A stretch of DNA of 48,523 nt from Chloroflexota bacterium (GCA_016194865.1 JACQAT010000002.1:1-48523); one strand, 5' to 3'; shown: positions 7,633 through 16,346, counted from the first letter of the stretch. Made by a program: numbers and translations. The notes: a model not told the origin generated them from the letters alone.

Positions 7633-8706
7633 CTAGAGGAGCTCTTCGCGATCCTCTCTTTGGAGCCGATCGACCAGCACTTTCACGTCCTCAGCACGCT
7701 CTTTCGGGGCGATGAAGAGGACGTCCCCCGTGTCGACCACGATCAGCCCCTCAACCCCCACCGTGGCCACGGTCTTCCCCGGCGCGTAGATGAAATTGCC
7801 GTGGGAATCGTGGCTGATATGTTCGTCCTGGCTCCAATTGTCTGTTTTCGAGACGATTTCGGCAAGTCGAGACCACGAGCCGACGTCCTGCCAGCCGATG
7901 TCCGCGGGGACCACGGCGACGTTCTCCGCCTTTTCGGCGATCCCGTAGTCGATCGTGGTCCGCTCCGTCTCCTCCCACACCTCCGCGAGCACCGTCTCGT
8001 AGCGGGGCGTGCCGATCGCCTCGCTCAGCGCCTCGATGGCGCGGGCGGTGCCGGGGAGGTGCGCGCGGTAGGCCTCGAGGATCTTCGAGACCCGCCAGGC
8101 GAACATCCCCGCGTTCCAGTAGTGACCGCCGGCCTCAAGCATCTTCTGCGCGGCCTCGGGCTTCGGCTTCTCGATGAAGCGCTTGACCGCGTACACCGGG
8201 AGCGGCGCACCGGGCACGTCGAGCCGCTCGCCCGCCTCGATGTAGCCGAAGCCCGTGTCGGGCCGCTCCGGCGTGATCCCGAGCGTCACGAGGTGCCCGG
8301 CCTCGGCCGCCGCGGTCGCGGCGATGAGGACCTCGCGGAACTTCCCGGGCTTCTCGACGACGTGGTCGGACGGCAGCACCGCCACGACGGCCTCCGGATC
8401 GAACGCGTGCAGCGCGCCCATCGCGAGCCCGATCGCGGCGGCGTTCCCGCGGGGATACGGCTCGACGACGACGTGGTCGGTGCGCAGCTCGGGCAGCTGC
8501 TCGTGGATGAGCGCGCGGTGCTCGGGCGGCGCGACCACGAAGATGCGCTCGCTGGGGATCAGCTCCGCGACGCGCGCCACGGTCTCCTGCAGCAGCGTGC
8601 GATCGCCAGCGAGGTCGAGGAACTGCTTCGGCTTCCTGCGGCGCGAGCGTGGCCAGAGCCGCGTGCCGCTCCCCCCGCTCAGGATCAGCGCGTAGAGCCT
8701 GGGCAA
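7633..8706 (-). CDS. manC: Mannose-1-phosphate guanylyltransferase
   Basis: 357 aa, the length of single-domain GMP-type sugar-nucleotide transferases. Makes GDP-mannose from mannose-1-phosphate and GTP for glycans or glycolipids. The N-terminal nucleotide-binding signature LSGGSGTRLWP is at residues 9-19 with KPKQFLDL behind it; PSDHVV, GFGYIEAG, FIEKP, WNAGMFAWR and DIGWQDVGSW follow in the family's order. No phosphomannose-isomerase domain is fused. The start is TTG 8704-8706, immediately after an in-frame TAG and preceded by GGGAG at a 4-base spacing. The 34-bp gap to trpS suggests cotranscription. Confidence 0.9.
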   Translation of the reverse strand: MPRLYALILSGGSGTRLWPRSRRRKPKQFLDLAGDRTLLQETVARVAELIPSERIFVVAPPEHRALIHEQLPELRTDHVVVEPYPRGNAAAIGLAMGALHAFDPEAVVAVLPSDHVVEKPGKFREVLIAATAAAEAGHLVTLGITPERPDTGFGYIEAGERLDVPGAPLPVYAVKRFIEKPKPEAAQKMLEAGGHYWNAGMFAWRVSKILEAYRAHLPGTARAIEALSEAIGTPRYETVLAEVWEETERTTIDYGIAEKAENVAVVPADIGWQDVGSWSRLAEIVSKTDNWSQDEHISHDSHGNFIYAPGKTVATVGVEGLIVVDTGDVLFIAPKERAEDVKVLVDRLQREDREELL

Positions 8707-8740
8707 CTAGCTCCCGACGTTGAGGAAGCGCACGGTCACG

Positions 8741-9787
8741 TTAGCTCCCGAAGTAGTCGAGCTTCATGGCCTCGCGAACCTCGTGCAGCGTGCGCTGCGC
8801 CTCGGCGCGCGCGCGGATCGTGCCGCTCTCGAGGATCTCGTCGACGAGGCCCGGTCGGCGCTCGATCTCGGCCCGCTTCTCGCGGATGGGCTCGAGGAAG
8901 CGCTCGAGCGCGACGATGAGCTTGCGCTTCACCTCGACGTCGCCCACCGCGCCCCTGCGGTAGCGGTCCTTGAGATCGTCCACCTCGGCCTTGTCGGTAT
9001 TGAACGTGTCGTGGTAGACGAAGACCGGGTTGCCCTCCACCGTGCCTGGGTCCGTCGGCCGGAGCCGCGTCGGGTCGGTGTACATGGACATGACCTTCTT
9101 CTCCACGACCTTTGGATCGTCAGACAGATTGATCGCGTTCCCGAGGCTCTTCCCCATCTTCTCCCTACCGTCGATACCGGGCAGCAGCCCGATCTCGGGG
9201 ATGAGCGCCCGCGGCACCGGGAAGACCGGCGCGAACAGCTCGTTGAACTTCCGCGCGATCTCGCGGGTGATCTCGACGTGCGACTCGTTGTCGCGGCCGA
9301 CAGGCACCAGGTCCCCCTTCACGCAGAGGATGTCCGCGGCCTGGAGGATCGGATAGCCCAGCAGCCCGTAGGTCGGCTCGCGCAGTCCGTGATCGCGCAT
9401 CGCGTCCTTCAACGTGGGGATGCGCTGCGCGCGCGGGACCGACACCAGCATCGAGAAGTAGAGGTGCAGCTCGGGGATCTCGGGGACGCGCGACTGCAGG
9501 AAGTACGTCACCTTGTCGGGGTCGACACCGACCGCGAGGTTGTCGATGACGTCGTCGCGGATGTTCTGCTCGATCTCCTCGAGCTTCTCGAGCCGCGTCG
9601 TGAGCATGTGGTAGTCGGCGATGAGCAGGAAGGTCTCGTATTCGTCCTGCAGCTTCACGCGGTTCGCGAGCGTCCCCACGTAATGGCCGACGTGCAGCTT
9701 CCCCGTCGGGCGATCGCCCGTGAGGATGCGCTTCCGGAGCGCCTTGGCTCCAGGCTGCGCGGACGCGGACAGCGTTTGCGGGCTCAT
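8741..9787 (-). CDS. trpS: Tryptophan--tRNA ligase
   Basis: 348 aa, typical for bacterial TrpRS. Class I synthetase charging tRNA-Trp. The HIGH-type motif PTGKLHVGH is at 27-35 and the KMSKS-type loop is KMGKS at 210-214. Also visible: the TrpRS segment YPILQAADIL (145-154) and VPVGRDNESHVEITREIARKF (given here only by its ends: VPVG at 161, KF at 180). ATG 9785-9787 gives a short 20-residue leader before the first strand. It begins 8 bases after the hydrolase stop. Confidence 0.95.
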   Translation of the reverse strand: MSPQTLSASAQPGAKALRKRILTGDRPTGKLHVGHYVGTLANRVKLQDEYETFLLIADYHMLTTRLEKLEEIEQNIRDDVIDNLAVGVDPDKVTYFLQSRVPEIPELHLYFSMLVSVPRAQRIPTLKDAMRDHGLREPTYGLLGYPILQAADILCVKGDLVPVGRDNESHVEITREIARKFNELFAPVFPVPRALIPEIGLLPGIDGREKMGKSLGNAINLSDDPKVVEKKVMSMYTDPTRLRPTDPGTVEGNPVFVYHDTFNTDKAEVDDLKDRYRRGAVGDVEVKRKLIVALERFLEPIREKRAEIERRPGLVDEILESGTIRARAEAQRTLHEVREAMKLDYFGS

Positions 9788-9795
9788 GGGAGCGC

Positions 9796-10416
9796 TCAGT
9801 CTATCCGCAGCCGCCGCGCGAGCTCGTCCGCGATGGCCGCGCCGACCTCGCGATGACGGCCCGGAAAGAAGTGGTCGACGCCCTTGATCTCGTGGATGCG
9901 CGCGGCGGGATAGCGCGCGCGCAGCTCGCTCGCGGTGCCGAACTGATCGTCCTCCGCCGCCACGATGAACGTGCCGTCCGGGACGGGCGGCAGCCCCTCC
10001 TGCGCGAGGCTCACCGAGCGCAGCGGGACGCCCGCGAGCGCGACCGCGTCCGGATGCCCGCCCTGCTCCAGCCAGCGCAGCGTCACGAGCGCGCCGAAGC
10101 TGTAGCCGCTCACCCCGAGCGGCAGCCCGGGCGCGAGGGATCGTGCGTGCGCGACCGCCGCCGCCACGTCGCTCGGCTCGTCGCGCCCGTTGGTCCAGAC
10201 GCCCGCGCTTCCCTCGACCCCGCGGAAGTTGAAGCGCAGCGCGAGGCAGCCGCGCTCCGCGCAGGCGCGCGCGATCGTCGCGATGAGGGGGTTGCGCATC
10301 GTGCCGCCGTGGGTCGGCAGCGCATGCGCCACGACCACGATCGCGCGCGGCTCGACATCGGGGACGCGCAGCGTGCCCTCGAGACGGCCGTCGATGCGCT
10401 GCGGCTCTTCTCGCAT
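9796..10416 (-). CDS. Small alpha/beta hydrolase
   Basis: About 206 aa. Shows the alpha/beta-hydrolase order: AHALPTHGGTM near the oxyanion-hole strand, RFNFRGVEGSAG, the nucleophile elbow GYSFGALV (G-x-S-x-G), an acid candidate in VAAEDDQFG, and a late histidine in KGVDHFFPGR. This matches the dienelactone-hydrolase-like/COG2945 type, which acts on small esters; substrate unknown. ATG 10416 is preferred over TTG 10425 because GGAG lies 10 bases upstream of the ATG but almost touches the TTG. It is divergent from the DinB-like gene and is followed 8 bases later by trpS. Confidence 0.82.
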   Translation of the reverse strand: MREEPQRIDGRLEGTLRVPDVEPRAIVVVAHALPTHGGTMRNPLIATIARACAERGCLALRFNFRGVEGSAGVWTNGRDEPSDVAAAVAHARSLAPGLPLGVSGYSFGALVTLRWLEQGGHPDAVALAGVPLRSVSLAQEGLPPVPDGTFIVAAEDDQFGTASELRARYPAARIHEIKGVDHFFPGRHREVGAAIADELARRLRID

Positions 10417-10515
10417 CCTTCTCAATCTCCGCCTTCGGCGGACACAAGCTCAAGGCTGGCGGACTCGCTCGTCACGGCTGAGCCGCTCCTCGCTCGTTCT
10501 TCATGCAACCGTACG

Positions 10516-11019
10516 ATGGATGCGATGGCCGAGCGCATCCGCCACACCCGCGCCGCGACCCTCGCGCGCGTGCGCGGCGAGTGGCGCGCCCTCGACAAGG
10601 TGCTGTCGGGATTGACGCCGACGGATTTCCGCCGTCCGGTCTTCCAGAGCGAGACGAAGGAGTCTTGGACGATCAAGGACGCCATCGCCCACGTCACCGC
10701 GTGGAAGTGGAACGTGCACGCCTCGCTCGTCAAGGGTCCGCGGCCATATCCATCCGCCGGGACGGTGCACGCGACGAACAAGAGGATCTATGAGCGCTGG
10801 CTTCGCACGTCCGGCAGGGCCGTCGTCGCGGACGCGCGCGCGGCGCACGAGGCGGTCGTGAAGGCGCTGCGCGCGATGCCTGCCGACTACTTCAGTGGCA
10901 AGACGCACTCGGTCCACTGGCCGTTCGACCTCGTCGGGCACTCGACCGAGCACCGCGTTCGCCACCTCGAGCGGACGCTCGGGAACAAGACGGCGCCGAG
11001 GCGGGTTCGAAAGGCGTGA
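10516..11019 (+). CDS. DinB-like/ClbS-like four-helix-bundle protein
   Basis: 167 aa from ATG 10516 (an in-frame ATG at 10525 is an alternative). Four predicted helices with the DinB-superfamily pattern: W-T-I-K-D-A-I-A-H-V-T-A-W near residue 55 and a late histidine pair in DLVGHSTEHRVRHLERTL. The three histidines are candidates for the metal site. Family members include thiol-dependent transferases, damage-inducible proteins and ClbS-type protective hydrolases; the role here is unknown. Its TGA overlaps the GTG of the downstream zinc-finger gene. No clear Shine-Dalgarno sequence is visible. Confidence 0.75.
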   Translation: MDAMAERIRHTRAATLARVRGEWRALDKVLSGLTPTDFRRPVFQSETKESWTIKDAIAHVTAWKWNVHASLVKGPRPYPSAGTVHATNKRIYERWLRTSGRAVVADARAAHEAVVKALRAMPADYFSGKTHSVHWPFDLVGHSTEHRVRHLERTLGNKTAPRRVRKA

Positions 11020-11255
11020 CCGCCTGCGCCCACGTCCCCGCGGAGCTCAGCGCGCCGCGCGCGACCGCGTGCGAGGGCTGCGGGAGCACCGACCGCCTGC
11101 GGGCCTGCGCGACCTGCGGCTACGTCGGCTGCTGCGAATCACAGCAGGCGCACAACACCAAGCACGCGAAGGCGAGCGATCACCCCGTCATCCGCTCGCT
11201 GCCGCTCGGCGAGCGCAGCTTCACCTGGTGCTACAGCTGCGATGGATACGTCTAG
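11016..11255 (+). CDS. UBP-type zinc-finger protein
   Basis: 79 aa. Reads as one zinc-finger domain of the UBP (ubiquitin-hydrolase ZnF) type: CAHV, CEGCGSTDRLRACATCGYVGCCES, then the HNTKHAKASDHPV histidine block and a C-terminal CYSC. Free-standing bacterial versions are common in actinobacteria and relatives, with no agreed function; ubiquitin binding should not be assumed. GTG 11016 overlaps the DinB-like TGA (GTGA), so the two are probably translated together. Confidence 0.82.
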   Translation: MTACAHVPAELSAPRATACEGCGSTDRLRACATCGYVGCCESQQAHNTKHAKASDHPVIRSLPLGERSFTWCYSCDGYV

Positions 11256-11280
11256 CCAGGCGCGCGCGCGCTGGATCGAT

Positions 11281-11296
11281 GCGGGTGTGATCCCGC
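11281..11296. repeat. Inverted repeat upstream of comM
   Basis: GCGGG-TGTGAT-CCCGC, a perfect 5-bp-arm repeat in the 106-bp gap before comM. It could be a leader hairpin or protein site; no T-run follows. Confidence 0.3.
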
Positions 11297-11361
11297 ACCG
11301 ACTTCAGTACCGACCGGAGGTCCCATTCACCGTCTCCGTAGGCCGCGCCACGGTAGCGCGC

Positions 11362-12858
11362 GTGAGCGCAGCGGTCGCGCGGACGCTGACCTGCGCGCTC
11401 TGGGGTCTCGAGGCCGCGCTCGTCACCGTCGAGGTGGACGTCGCGAACGGGCTGCCGGCGTTCTCCATTGTTGGTCTTCCCGACACCGCCGTGCGTGAGG
11501 CGCGCGAACGCGTACGCGCCGCGATCCGGAATTCCGGCTTCGAGTTCCCGCTCCGCCGGGTGACCGTGAATCTCGCGCCCGCCGAGCGAAAGAAGGAAGG
11601 CAGCGGGTTCGATCTCGCGATCGCGCTCGGGATCCTGCGCGCGAGCGGGCAGCTGACGAAGGACGTCGCCGAGCTCTGCCTCGGCGAGCTCGCACTCGAC
11701 GGCACGACGCGCCCGGTTCGCGGCGCCCTCGCGCGCGTCCGCGCCGCGGGGCTCGCGGGGATCGAAGCGCCGGTGCTCGTCGCGGCGGGCAGCGCGGGCG
11801 AGGCAGCGGCGCTCGGAGCGACGACGATCGCGGTGATCACGCTGCGCGACGCGGTCGAGCATCTCGAGGGACGCGCGAGGCTCGCTCCGACGACAGCTCC
11901 CCTGCCGGCGATCAGCGATCCGCTCGGGGGCGATCTCGCCGACATTGCCGGCCAGGAGACGCCGAAGCGCGCGCTCGAGGTCGCCGCGGCCGGTGGGCAC
12001 AACCTCCTGCTCGTGGGCCCGCCGGGCACGGGAAAGACGCTGCTGGCGAGAGCGCTCCCCTCGATCCTGCCCCCGCTCGATCCCGACGAGGCGGTCGTCG
12101 CGAGTGCGGTGCACAGCGTCGCCGGGCTGCTCGATCCCGGGCATCCGCTGCTGAGCGCGCGGCCGTTCCGTTCCCCCCATCACACCGCGTCGCGGCTGGC
12201 GCTCGTGGGCGGTGGAACGCCGCCACGACCCGGCGAGGTCAGCCTCGCCCATGGCGGTGCGCTGTTCCTCGATGAGCTCGCTGAGTTCTCGGTCGCGGTG
12301 CTGGAAACGCTACGAGAGCCGCTGGAGGAGGGCGCGGTCACGATCTCGCGCGCCGGTCACGCCGCGACATATCCGGCGCGCTTCACGCTCGTCGCCGCGA
12401 CGAATCCCTGCCGCTGCGGACATCACGGCGATCCCGATACGCCCTGCACGTGCCTTCCGGAACAGCTCGATCGCTACCGAGCGCGGCTCTCGGGGCCGCT
12501 CAAAGACAGGATCGACCTGCGCGTCGCCGTTCCGCGCGTTCCGTACGCGCGGCTGCAAGAGCACGGCGGCACCGAGCGCTCGTGCGCGGTCCGCTCGCGC
12601 GTCCTCGCGGCGCGGGAGCTCATGCGCCGTCGCGGACGGCGCACGAACGCCGAGCTGACCGTCGCGGAGGTGCGACGTCACTGCTCGTTGAGACCCGACG
12701 CGGAACGGCTCCTTGCGAGCGCCGTGCAGGAGCGGCGCCTGTCCGCGCGCGCCTATCATCGGACACTGCGCGTCGCGCGGACCCTCGCGGACCTCGCCGA
12801 TCGCGAACGTCTGTCGCTTGACGACGTGGCCCTCGCGTTGTTGCTCCGCGCGCCATGA
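11362..12858 (+). CDS. comM: ComM/YifB-family Mg-chelatase-like AAA+ ATPase
   Basis: 498 aa from GTG 11362, close to E. coli ComM/YifB. ComM is a hexameric helicase that promotes branch migration during natural transformation. N-terminal ChlI-like domain (VEVDVANGLPAFSIVGLPD, then VTVNLAPAERKKEG), Walker A GPPGTGKT with LLARALPSILPPL, Walker B ALFLDELAEF, the sensor AATNPCRCGHHGD, and the C-terminal DRIDLRVAVPRV plus helical domain. An upstream ATG at 11242 would add 40 unconserved residues, so GTG 11362 is preferred; it puts NGLP about 28 residues in, as in E. coli. The adjacent dprA supports a DNA-uptake/recombination role, although no uptake machinery is in the window. Confidence 0.9.
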   Translation: MSAAVARTLTCALWGLEAALVTVEVDVANGLPAFSIVGLPDTAVREARERVRAAIRNSGFEFPLRRVTVNLAPAERKKEGSGFDLAIALGILRASGQLTKDVAELCLGELALDGTTRPVRGALARVRAAGLAGIEAPVLVAAGSAGEAAALGATTIAVITLRDAVEHLEGRARLAPTTAPLPAISDPLGGDLADIAGQETPKRALEVAAAGGHNLLLVGPPGTGKTLLARALPSILPPLDPDEAVVASAVHSVAGLLDPGHPLLSARPFRSPHHTASRLALVGGGTPPRPGEVSLAHGGALFLDELAEFSVAVLETLREPLEEGAVTISRAGHAATYPARFTLVAATNPCRCGHHGDPDTPCTCLPEQLDRYRARLSGPLKDRIDLRVAVPRVPYARLQEHGGTERSCAVRSRVLAARELMRRRGRRTNAELTVAEVRRHCSLRPDAERLLASAVQERRLSARAYHRTLRVARTLADLADRERLSLDDVALALLLRAP

Positions 12859-12921
12859 GGTCCGCCGACGTTCGGGCCGGTCGGTGGATCCAACGACGCC
12901 GGCGGCGAGCGCGGTGATGCT

Positions 12922-13749
12922 GTGTCGCTGATCGAGCTTCGCCGGGCCGACGCGGGCTACCCGAGCGGCCTCGCCGATCTCCCGCGGCCACCTGACCCGC
13001 TGTGGATCGAGGGCGACCTTGCCGTATTCGACCACGTCCCGCGCATCGCGATCGTCGGCACCCGCCGCCTGACCGGCTATGGCGAACGTGTCGCACGCGA
13101 GCTCGCGACAGCGGTCGCGACCGGCGGCGCGGTCGTCGTCTCGGGCCTCGCACAGGGGATCGACAGCGCCGCCCACAGCGGCGCGCTCGATGCGGGAGCA
13201 CCAACGGTCGCCGTCCTTGGCGAGGGCATCGGGTCATTTCACGCGACCGCAGGGCGCCGTCGCGCGCAGCTCGCCCAGCGCTGCGTGCTCGTGTCGCCCT
13301 ACCCGCCGGACGCGCCCGCGCTGCCCTGGATGTTCGCCAAACGCAACGCGATCATCGCGGCGCTGGCCGCGCTCGTGGTGGTCGTGGAGGCGCCGCCCGA
13401 CTCGGGCGCGCTGATCACGGCAGGCGACGCGCGCCGCCTGGGCCGTCCCCTCTTTGCGGTGCCTGGCCCGCTCGGCTCGGCCGCGTCGGTCGGCACGAAC
13501 GCGCTGATCGCGGACGGACTTGCGCGCGCGGTCACTGGAGCGGACACGCTGCTGGTCGCCCTTGGACTCGCTGCCGCCACAGCGCCATCCACACCGCCAT
13601 CTCTCCTTGCGGACGCTCTCGCGGCGGGGCCGCTCGCCCCCGACGCGTTGGCGGAGCTGCTTGGGCTATCGGCCGCCAGCGTCGCGGCGTCGTGCGTCGC
13701 GGATCCGCGCCTGGTCACGCTTCCCGATGGCAGGATCTCGCTGCGTTAA
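12922..13749 (+). CDS. dprA: DNA-processing protein DprA
   Basis: 275 aa, shorter than many DprA proteins because the N-terminal SAM/HhH domain is absent. Loads RecA onto incoming single-stranded DNA during transformation. The Rossmann core is intact: IAIVGTRRLTGYG, VVVSGLAQGIDSAAH, FAKRNAIIAAL, VVEAPPDSGALITAGDARRLGRP and VPGPLG. A C-terminal winged-helix-like domain (about 225-275) ends PDGRISLR. Start GTG 12922. Its last 84 bp overlap the 3' end of the convergent membrane-protein gene. Confidence 0.9.
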   Translation: MSLIELRRADAGYPSGLADLPRPPDPLWIEGDLAVFDHVPRIAIVGTRRLTGYGERVARELATAVATGGAVVVSGLAQGIDSAAHSGALDAGAPTVAVLGEGIGSFHATAGRRRAQLAQRCVLVSPYPPDAPALPWMFAKRNAIIAALAALVVVVEAPPDSGALITAGDARRLGRPLFAVPGPLGSAASVGTNALIADGLARAVTGADTLLVALGLAAATAPSTPPSLLADALAAGPLAPDALAELLGLSAASVAASCVADPRLVTLPDGRISLR

Positions 13750-14862
13750 CGGACGCTCCGCGTCAGCGCAGCGCTGCACGCGGCGGGGCCCTGTGAGCGC
13801 CACCGGCTCGGTCGCGTGCGAATCCGACGGCTCGAGCAGCAGCGCGCCGTACCGCGTCCCGATCACCCACCCCAGCGCTGCGAGCGGGGTCGCCGCGACG
13901 AGCGCGAACAGCGGCCAGAGCGAGTTCCACGGCCGAGCGATCGCCTGCGCGCGGTAGAAGTCGAAGAGCGAGCTCTCGCGCAGGGTCGACACGAGCGGGC
14001 CCGGCACCGCGACGCCACCGACCGGCGTGAGCACGGCCGACCGCAGGAATTCCGCGGCGACGAACGCGACCGCGAACGCGGCCCCGAGCAGCAGTGGCGA
14101 GCGCGACCGCGCACGCACGAGATCCAGCGCGAACGCGCCCGCGAGCACCATTGGCGGGAACGCCGGCGCGCGCCAACCGGTCGACTGGAGCGCGCCGATC
14201 ACGACGAGCGTCACGACGGTGTAGGCGAGCGCGATCCACGTCGCGGCCCAGCGCCCACCGATGAGCCGGGCGCCGAAGCCGAGCGCCACGGTCGCGAGGA
14301 GCGCGGTGAGCAGCGGATAGAAGAACGCTTCGCGCGTGGACGTGAGCATGTAGTAGAAGTTCTCCGCGAAGACCGCGACGCCGACGATCCCCGACAGGAC
14401 GACGATCCGCAACAGGCGCCGGAGCGGATCCGGGATCGGGAACATCCCGGGCTCGAGCGCGAGCGCCCACCCGACGAAGATCAGGCTGATGGCGGCCACG
14501 GCGAAGAGATGCGGGGGGCTCCAGATGTCGACGTCGCGACCGAATGCGGCGTGCCACGCGTCGTCCACGGGAGCCGACAGGATCGCGCTGAGCGCGCCGA
14601 TCCCCACCAGCGCGAGGCCGAGCTCGCACCGCAGCGGCCCGACGCGCAGCTCGTGCGACGTGGCGCCACGCGAGACCGTCTGCACCGTGGCGATCAGCGC
14701 GCTGAGCCCCGAGAGCGCGACGCCGCCGTAGATCAGCACGTGCGGCGCGGTCCAGAACGTGTCGCGCCCGATCGTCCGATGCCACGCGACGTCCCAGGCG
14801 CCGCCGGCCCACGCCAGGAGCAGGCCGGCGACCCCGATGGTCAGGAGCAGCCCCCGCGTCAC
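13666..14862 (-). CDS. Unrecognised multi-pass membrane protein with duplicated D-x-A-W-H...GRD...W-x-x-P-H motif
   Basis: 398 aa, GTG start 14862. Nine or ten hydrophobic segments lie between residues 3 and 335, followed by a roughly 60-residue polar, Arg-rich tail. Two copies of one motif occur, each around a membrane boundary: D24-x-A-W27-H28, G32-R33-D34, W37, P40-H41; and D100-x-A-W103-H104, G108-R109-D110, W114, P117-H118. Paired His/Asp/Trp in equivalent places suggest an internal duplication and perhaps a metal, heme or quinone site. I do not recognise the family. The 3' end overlaps dprA by 84 bp, so the Arg-rich tail is partly dictated by antisense dprA codons. Confidence 0.7.
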   Translation of the reverse strand: MTRGLLLTIGVAGLLLAWAGGAWDVAWHRTIGRDTFWTAPHVLIYGGVALSGLSALIATVQTVSRGATSHELRVGPLRCELGLALVGIGALSAILSAPVDDAWHAAFGRDVDIWSPPHLFAVAAISLIFVGWALALEPGMFPIPDPLRRLLRIVVLSGIVGVAVFAENFYYMLTSTREAFFYPLLTALLATVALGFGARLIGGRWAATWIALAYTVVTLVVIGALQSTGWRAPAFPPMVLAGAFALDLVRARSRSPLLLGAAFAVAFVAAEFLRSAVLTPVGGVAVPGPLVSTLRESSLFDFYRAQAIARPWNSLWPLFALVAATPLAALGWVIGTRYGALLLEPSDSHATEPVALTGPRRVQRCADAERPLTQRDPAIGKRDQARIRDARRRDAGGR

Positions 14863-14871
14863 ACCATGAGG

Positions 14872-15234
14872 CTACCCGGCCAGGTCATCCAGCGCGACGA
14901 ATTCCACGGTGGCCGTGCCGCCTTCGAGCGTCACCGCCGCCAACGCGAGGCGCCAGGCCGCGTCGCGCTCGCCGCGTGCCGCCAGCCAGGCGATCGCGAG
15001 GCGCGCGAGCCGCTCCGCCTTGCGCCGGTCGACCGCCTCGAGCGCGCTGACGAAGGAGCCGTGCCGGCGCGTCTTCACCTCGACGAAGACGTAGCCGCGC
15101 GCCTCGCGGCAGACGAGGTCGATCTCGCCCCAGCGCGTCCGCGCGTTGCGCGCGACGGTCCGCAGGCCGTGCTTCGCGAGCGCGTGCTCGGCAAGGCGCT
15201 CGCCATCCGTCCCGAGCGCGCGTCGGGGATCCAC
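14872..15234 (-). CDS. yraN: UPF0102/YraN-family endonuclease-like protein
   Basis: 120 aa, standard for the family. A restriction-endonuclease-like fold: GTDGERLAEHAL, NARTRWGEIDLV with the conserved G-E-I-D, and FVEVKTRR giving the D...E-x-K arrangement. The function is not firmly established; the gene is widely found next to rnhB and the rplS operon, as here. Start GTG 15234, 24 bp after the rnhB stop. Confidence 0.9.
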   Translation of the reverse strand: MDPRRALGTDGERLAEHALAKHGLRTVARNARTRWGEIDLVCREARGYVFVEVKTRRHGSFVSALEAVDRRKAERLARLAIAWLAARGERDAAWRLALAAVTLEGGTATVEFVALDDLAG

Positions 15235-15258
15235 ATCGCAGAGACCGGCCGGGGCTTG

Positions 15259-15918
15259 CTAGGGGACGACGGAGGGCTCGAGATCCAGCTGCTCGGCCAG
15301 CTCACGTTGGAGCAGCAGCCGAACGGTCCCGAAGTCGTGACGGTGGAACGGCGTGACGCCGAGGGCCCGCAGCGCTCTGCGGTGGTCGATCGTCGGGTAG
15401 CCGCAGTTGTGCTCCCACCCGTATCCCGGGTAGCGCGCCGCGAGCTTCGTCATGAGCCGGTCGCGCGTCACCTTCGCGATGATCGACGCCGCCGCGATCG
15501 AGAAGCTCTTCCGATCACCTTTGACGATCTCGGTGTGCTTGCCGGGCGCGAACGTGGGATCGAGGATCCGCCGCCCGTCGACGAGCACGTGGTCGTACTC
15601 GCCGATCATGCGCAGCGCTCGCTGCATCGCGAGATGGCTCGCGTGATAGATGTTGAGGCGATGGATCTCGGCGACCGACGCGGCGCCGATCCCGATCTTC
15701 CGCACGCGCGCGCGGATCTCGGGGACGAGCTCCTCACGCTGGGATCGGGAGAGCAGCTTGGAGTCCCGCACCGCGCGGATGAGCCGGACCTCGGGGGTCA
15801 CCATGCAGGCCGCCGCGACCACCGGACCCGCGAGCGTCGCCATGCCGACCTCGTCGACGCCGACCACGCGCGTCAGTCCACGGGACCAGAGGGCTTTCTC
15901 GAAATTCAGGCTCGGCAC
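15259..15918 (-). CDS. rnhB: Ribonuclease HII
   Basis: 219 aa from GTG 15918. Cuts RNA in RNA-DNA hybrids and at single ribonucleotides in DNA. Active-site acids are in VDEVG (D22, E23), HVLVDGRRIL and the late ASIIAKVTRDRL; the YGWEHNCGYPTIDH segment is also typical. The GRG-type motif that follows the first acids and contacts the RNA-DNA junction in characterised enzymes reads G25-M26-A27, an unusual change (see findings). It lies downstream of rplS in the same direction with a 40-bp gap. Confidence 0.92.
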   Translation of the reverse strand: MPSLNFEKALWSRGLTRVVGVDEVGMATLAGPVVAAACMVTPEVRLIRAVRDSKLLSRSQREELVPEIRARVRKIGIGAASVAEIHRLNIYHASHLAMQRALRMIGEYDHVLVDGRRILDPTFAPGKHTEIVKGDRKSFSIAAASIIAKVTRDRLMTKLAARYPGYGWEHNCGYPTIDHRRALRALGVTPFHRHDFGTVRLLLQRELAEQLDLEPSVVP

Positions 15919-15958
15919 ACGAGAACGATACCGGCGCGGGCGCGCGCGGCAGGTGGTG

Positions 15959-16306
15959 CTAGCGGCGCTTCTCGCGCAGGGTCGCGCCCTTGCCGACGCG
16001 GTCGCGCAGGAAGTAGAGCGCGGCGCGCCGCACGTGGCCGTGGCGGACGACCTCGATCTTGTCGACGCGAGGCGAGTGGATGAGGAAGGTGCGCTCGACA
16101 CCGATGCCGCTCGCGATCCGGCGCACGGTGATCTGCTCGTCGAGGCCGCCACCGCGGACGCGGAGGACGGTGCCCTCGAAGTTCTGCAGGCGCTCGCGGT
16201 TGCCCTCGACGACGCGCACGGACACACGGACGGTGTCTCCGGGCCGGATCTCTGGGAGATCGGCCTTGAGCTGCTCGGAGGCAAGCGTCTTCAGCACATC
16301 ATTCAT
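15959..16306 (-). CDS. rplS: Large ribosomal subunit protein bL19
   Basis: 115 aa from ATG 16306, the same length as E. coli L19. Sits at the 30S-50S interface. Conserved blocks: [40 protein letters not shown] and [18 protein letters not shown] at 16324 would add six residues (MSTTLF) but the ATG start aligns position for position with E. coli. Last of the rpsP-khpA-rimM-trmD-rplS run. Confidence 0.95.
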   Translation of the reverse strand: MNDVLKTLASEQLKADLPEIRPGDTVRVSVRVVEGNRERLQNFEGTVLRVRGGGLDEQITVRRIASGIGVERTFLIHSPRVDKIEVVRHGHVRRAALYFLRDRVGKGATLREKRR

Positions 16307-16346
16307 GAACAGGGTGGTGCTCACAGGGCCGCGTCATGGTACCGCA

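Noticed and set aside
8707-8751. A 10-bp direct repeat (TAGCTCCCGA) at the trpS end and before manC
   Set aside because: Short and partly explained by a ribosome binding site and stop codons; not enough for a claim.
11242-11361. Forty extra N-terminal codons for comM from ATG 11242
   Set aside because: Not conserved; GTG 11362 gives the family length and alignment.
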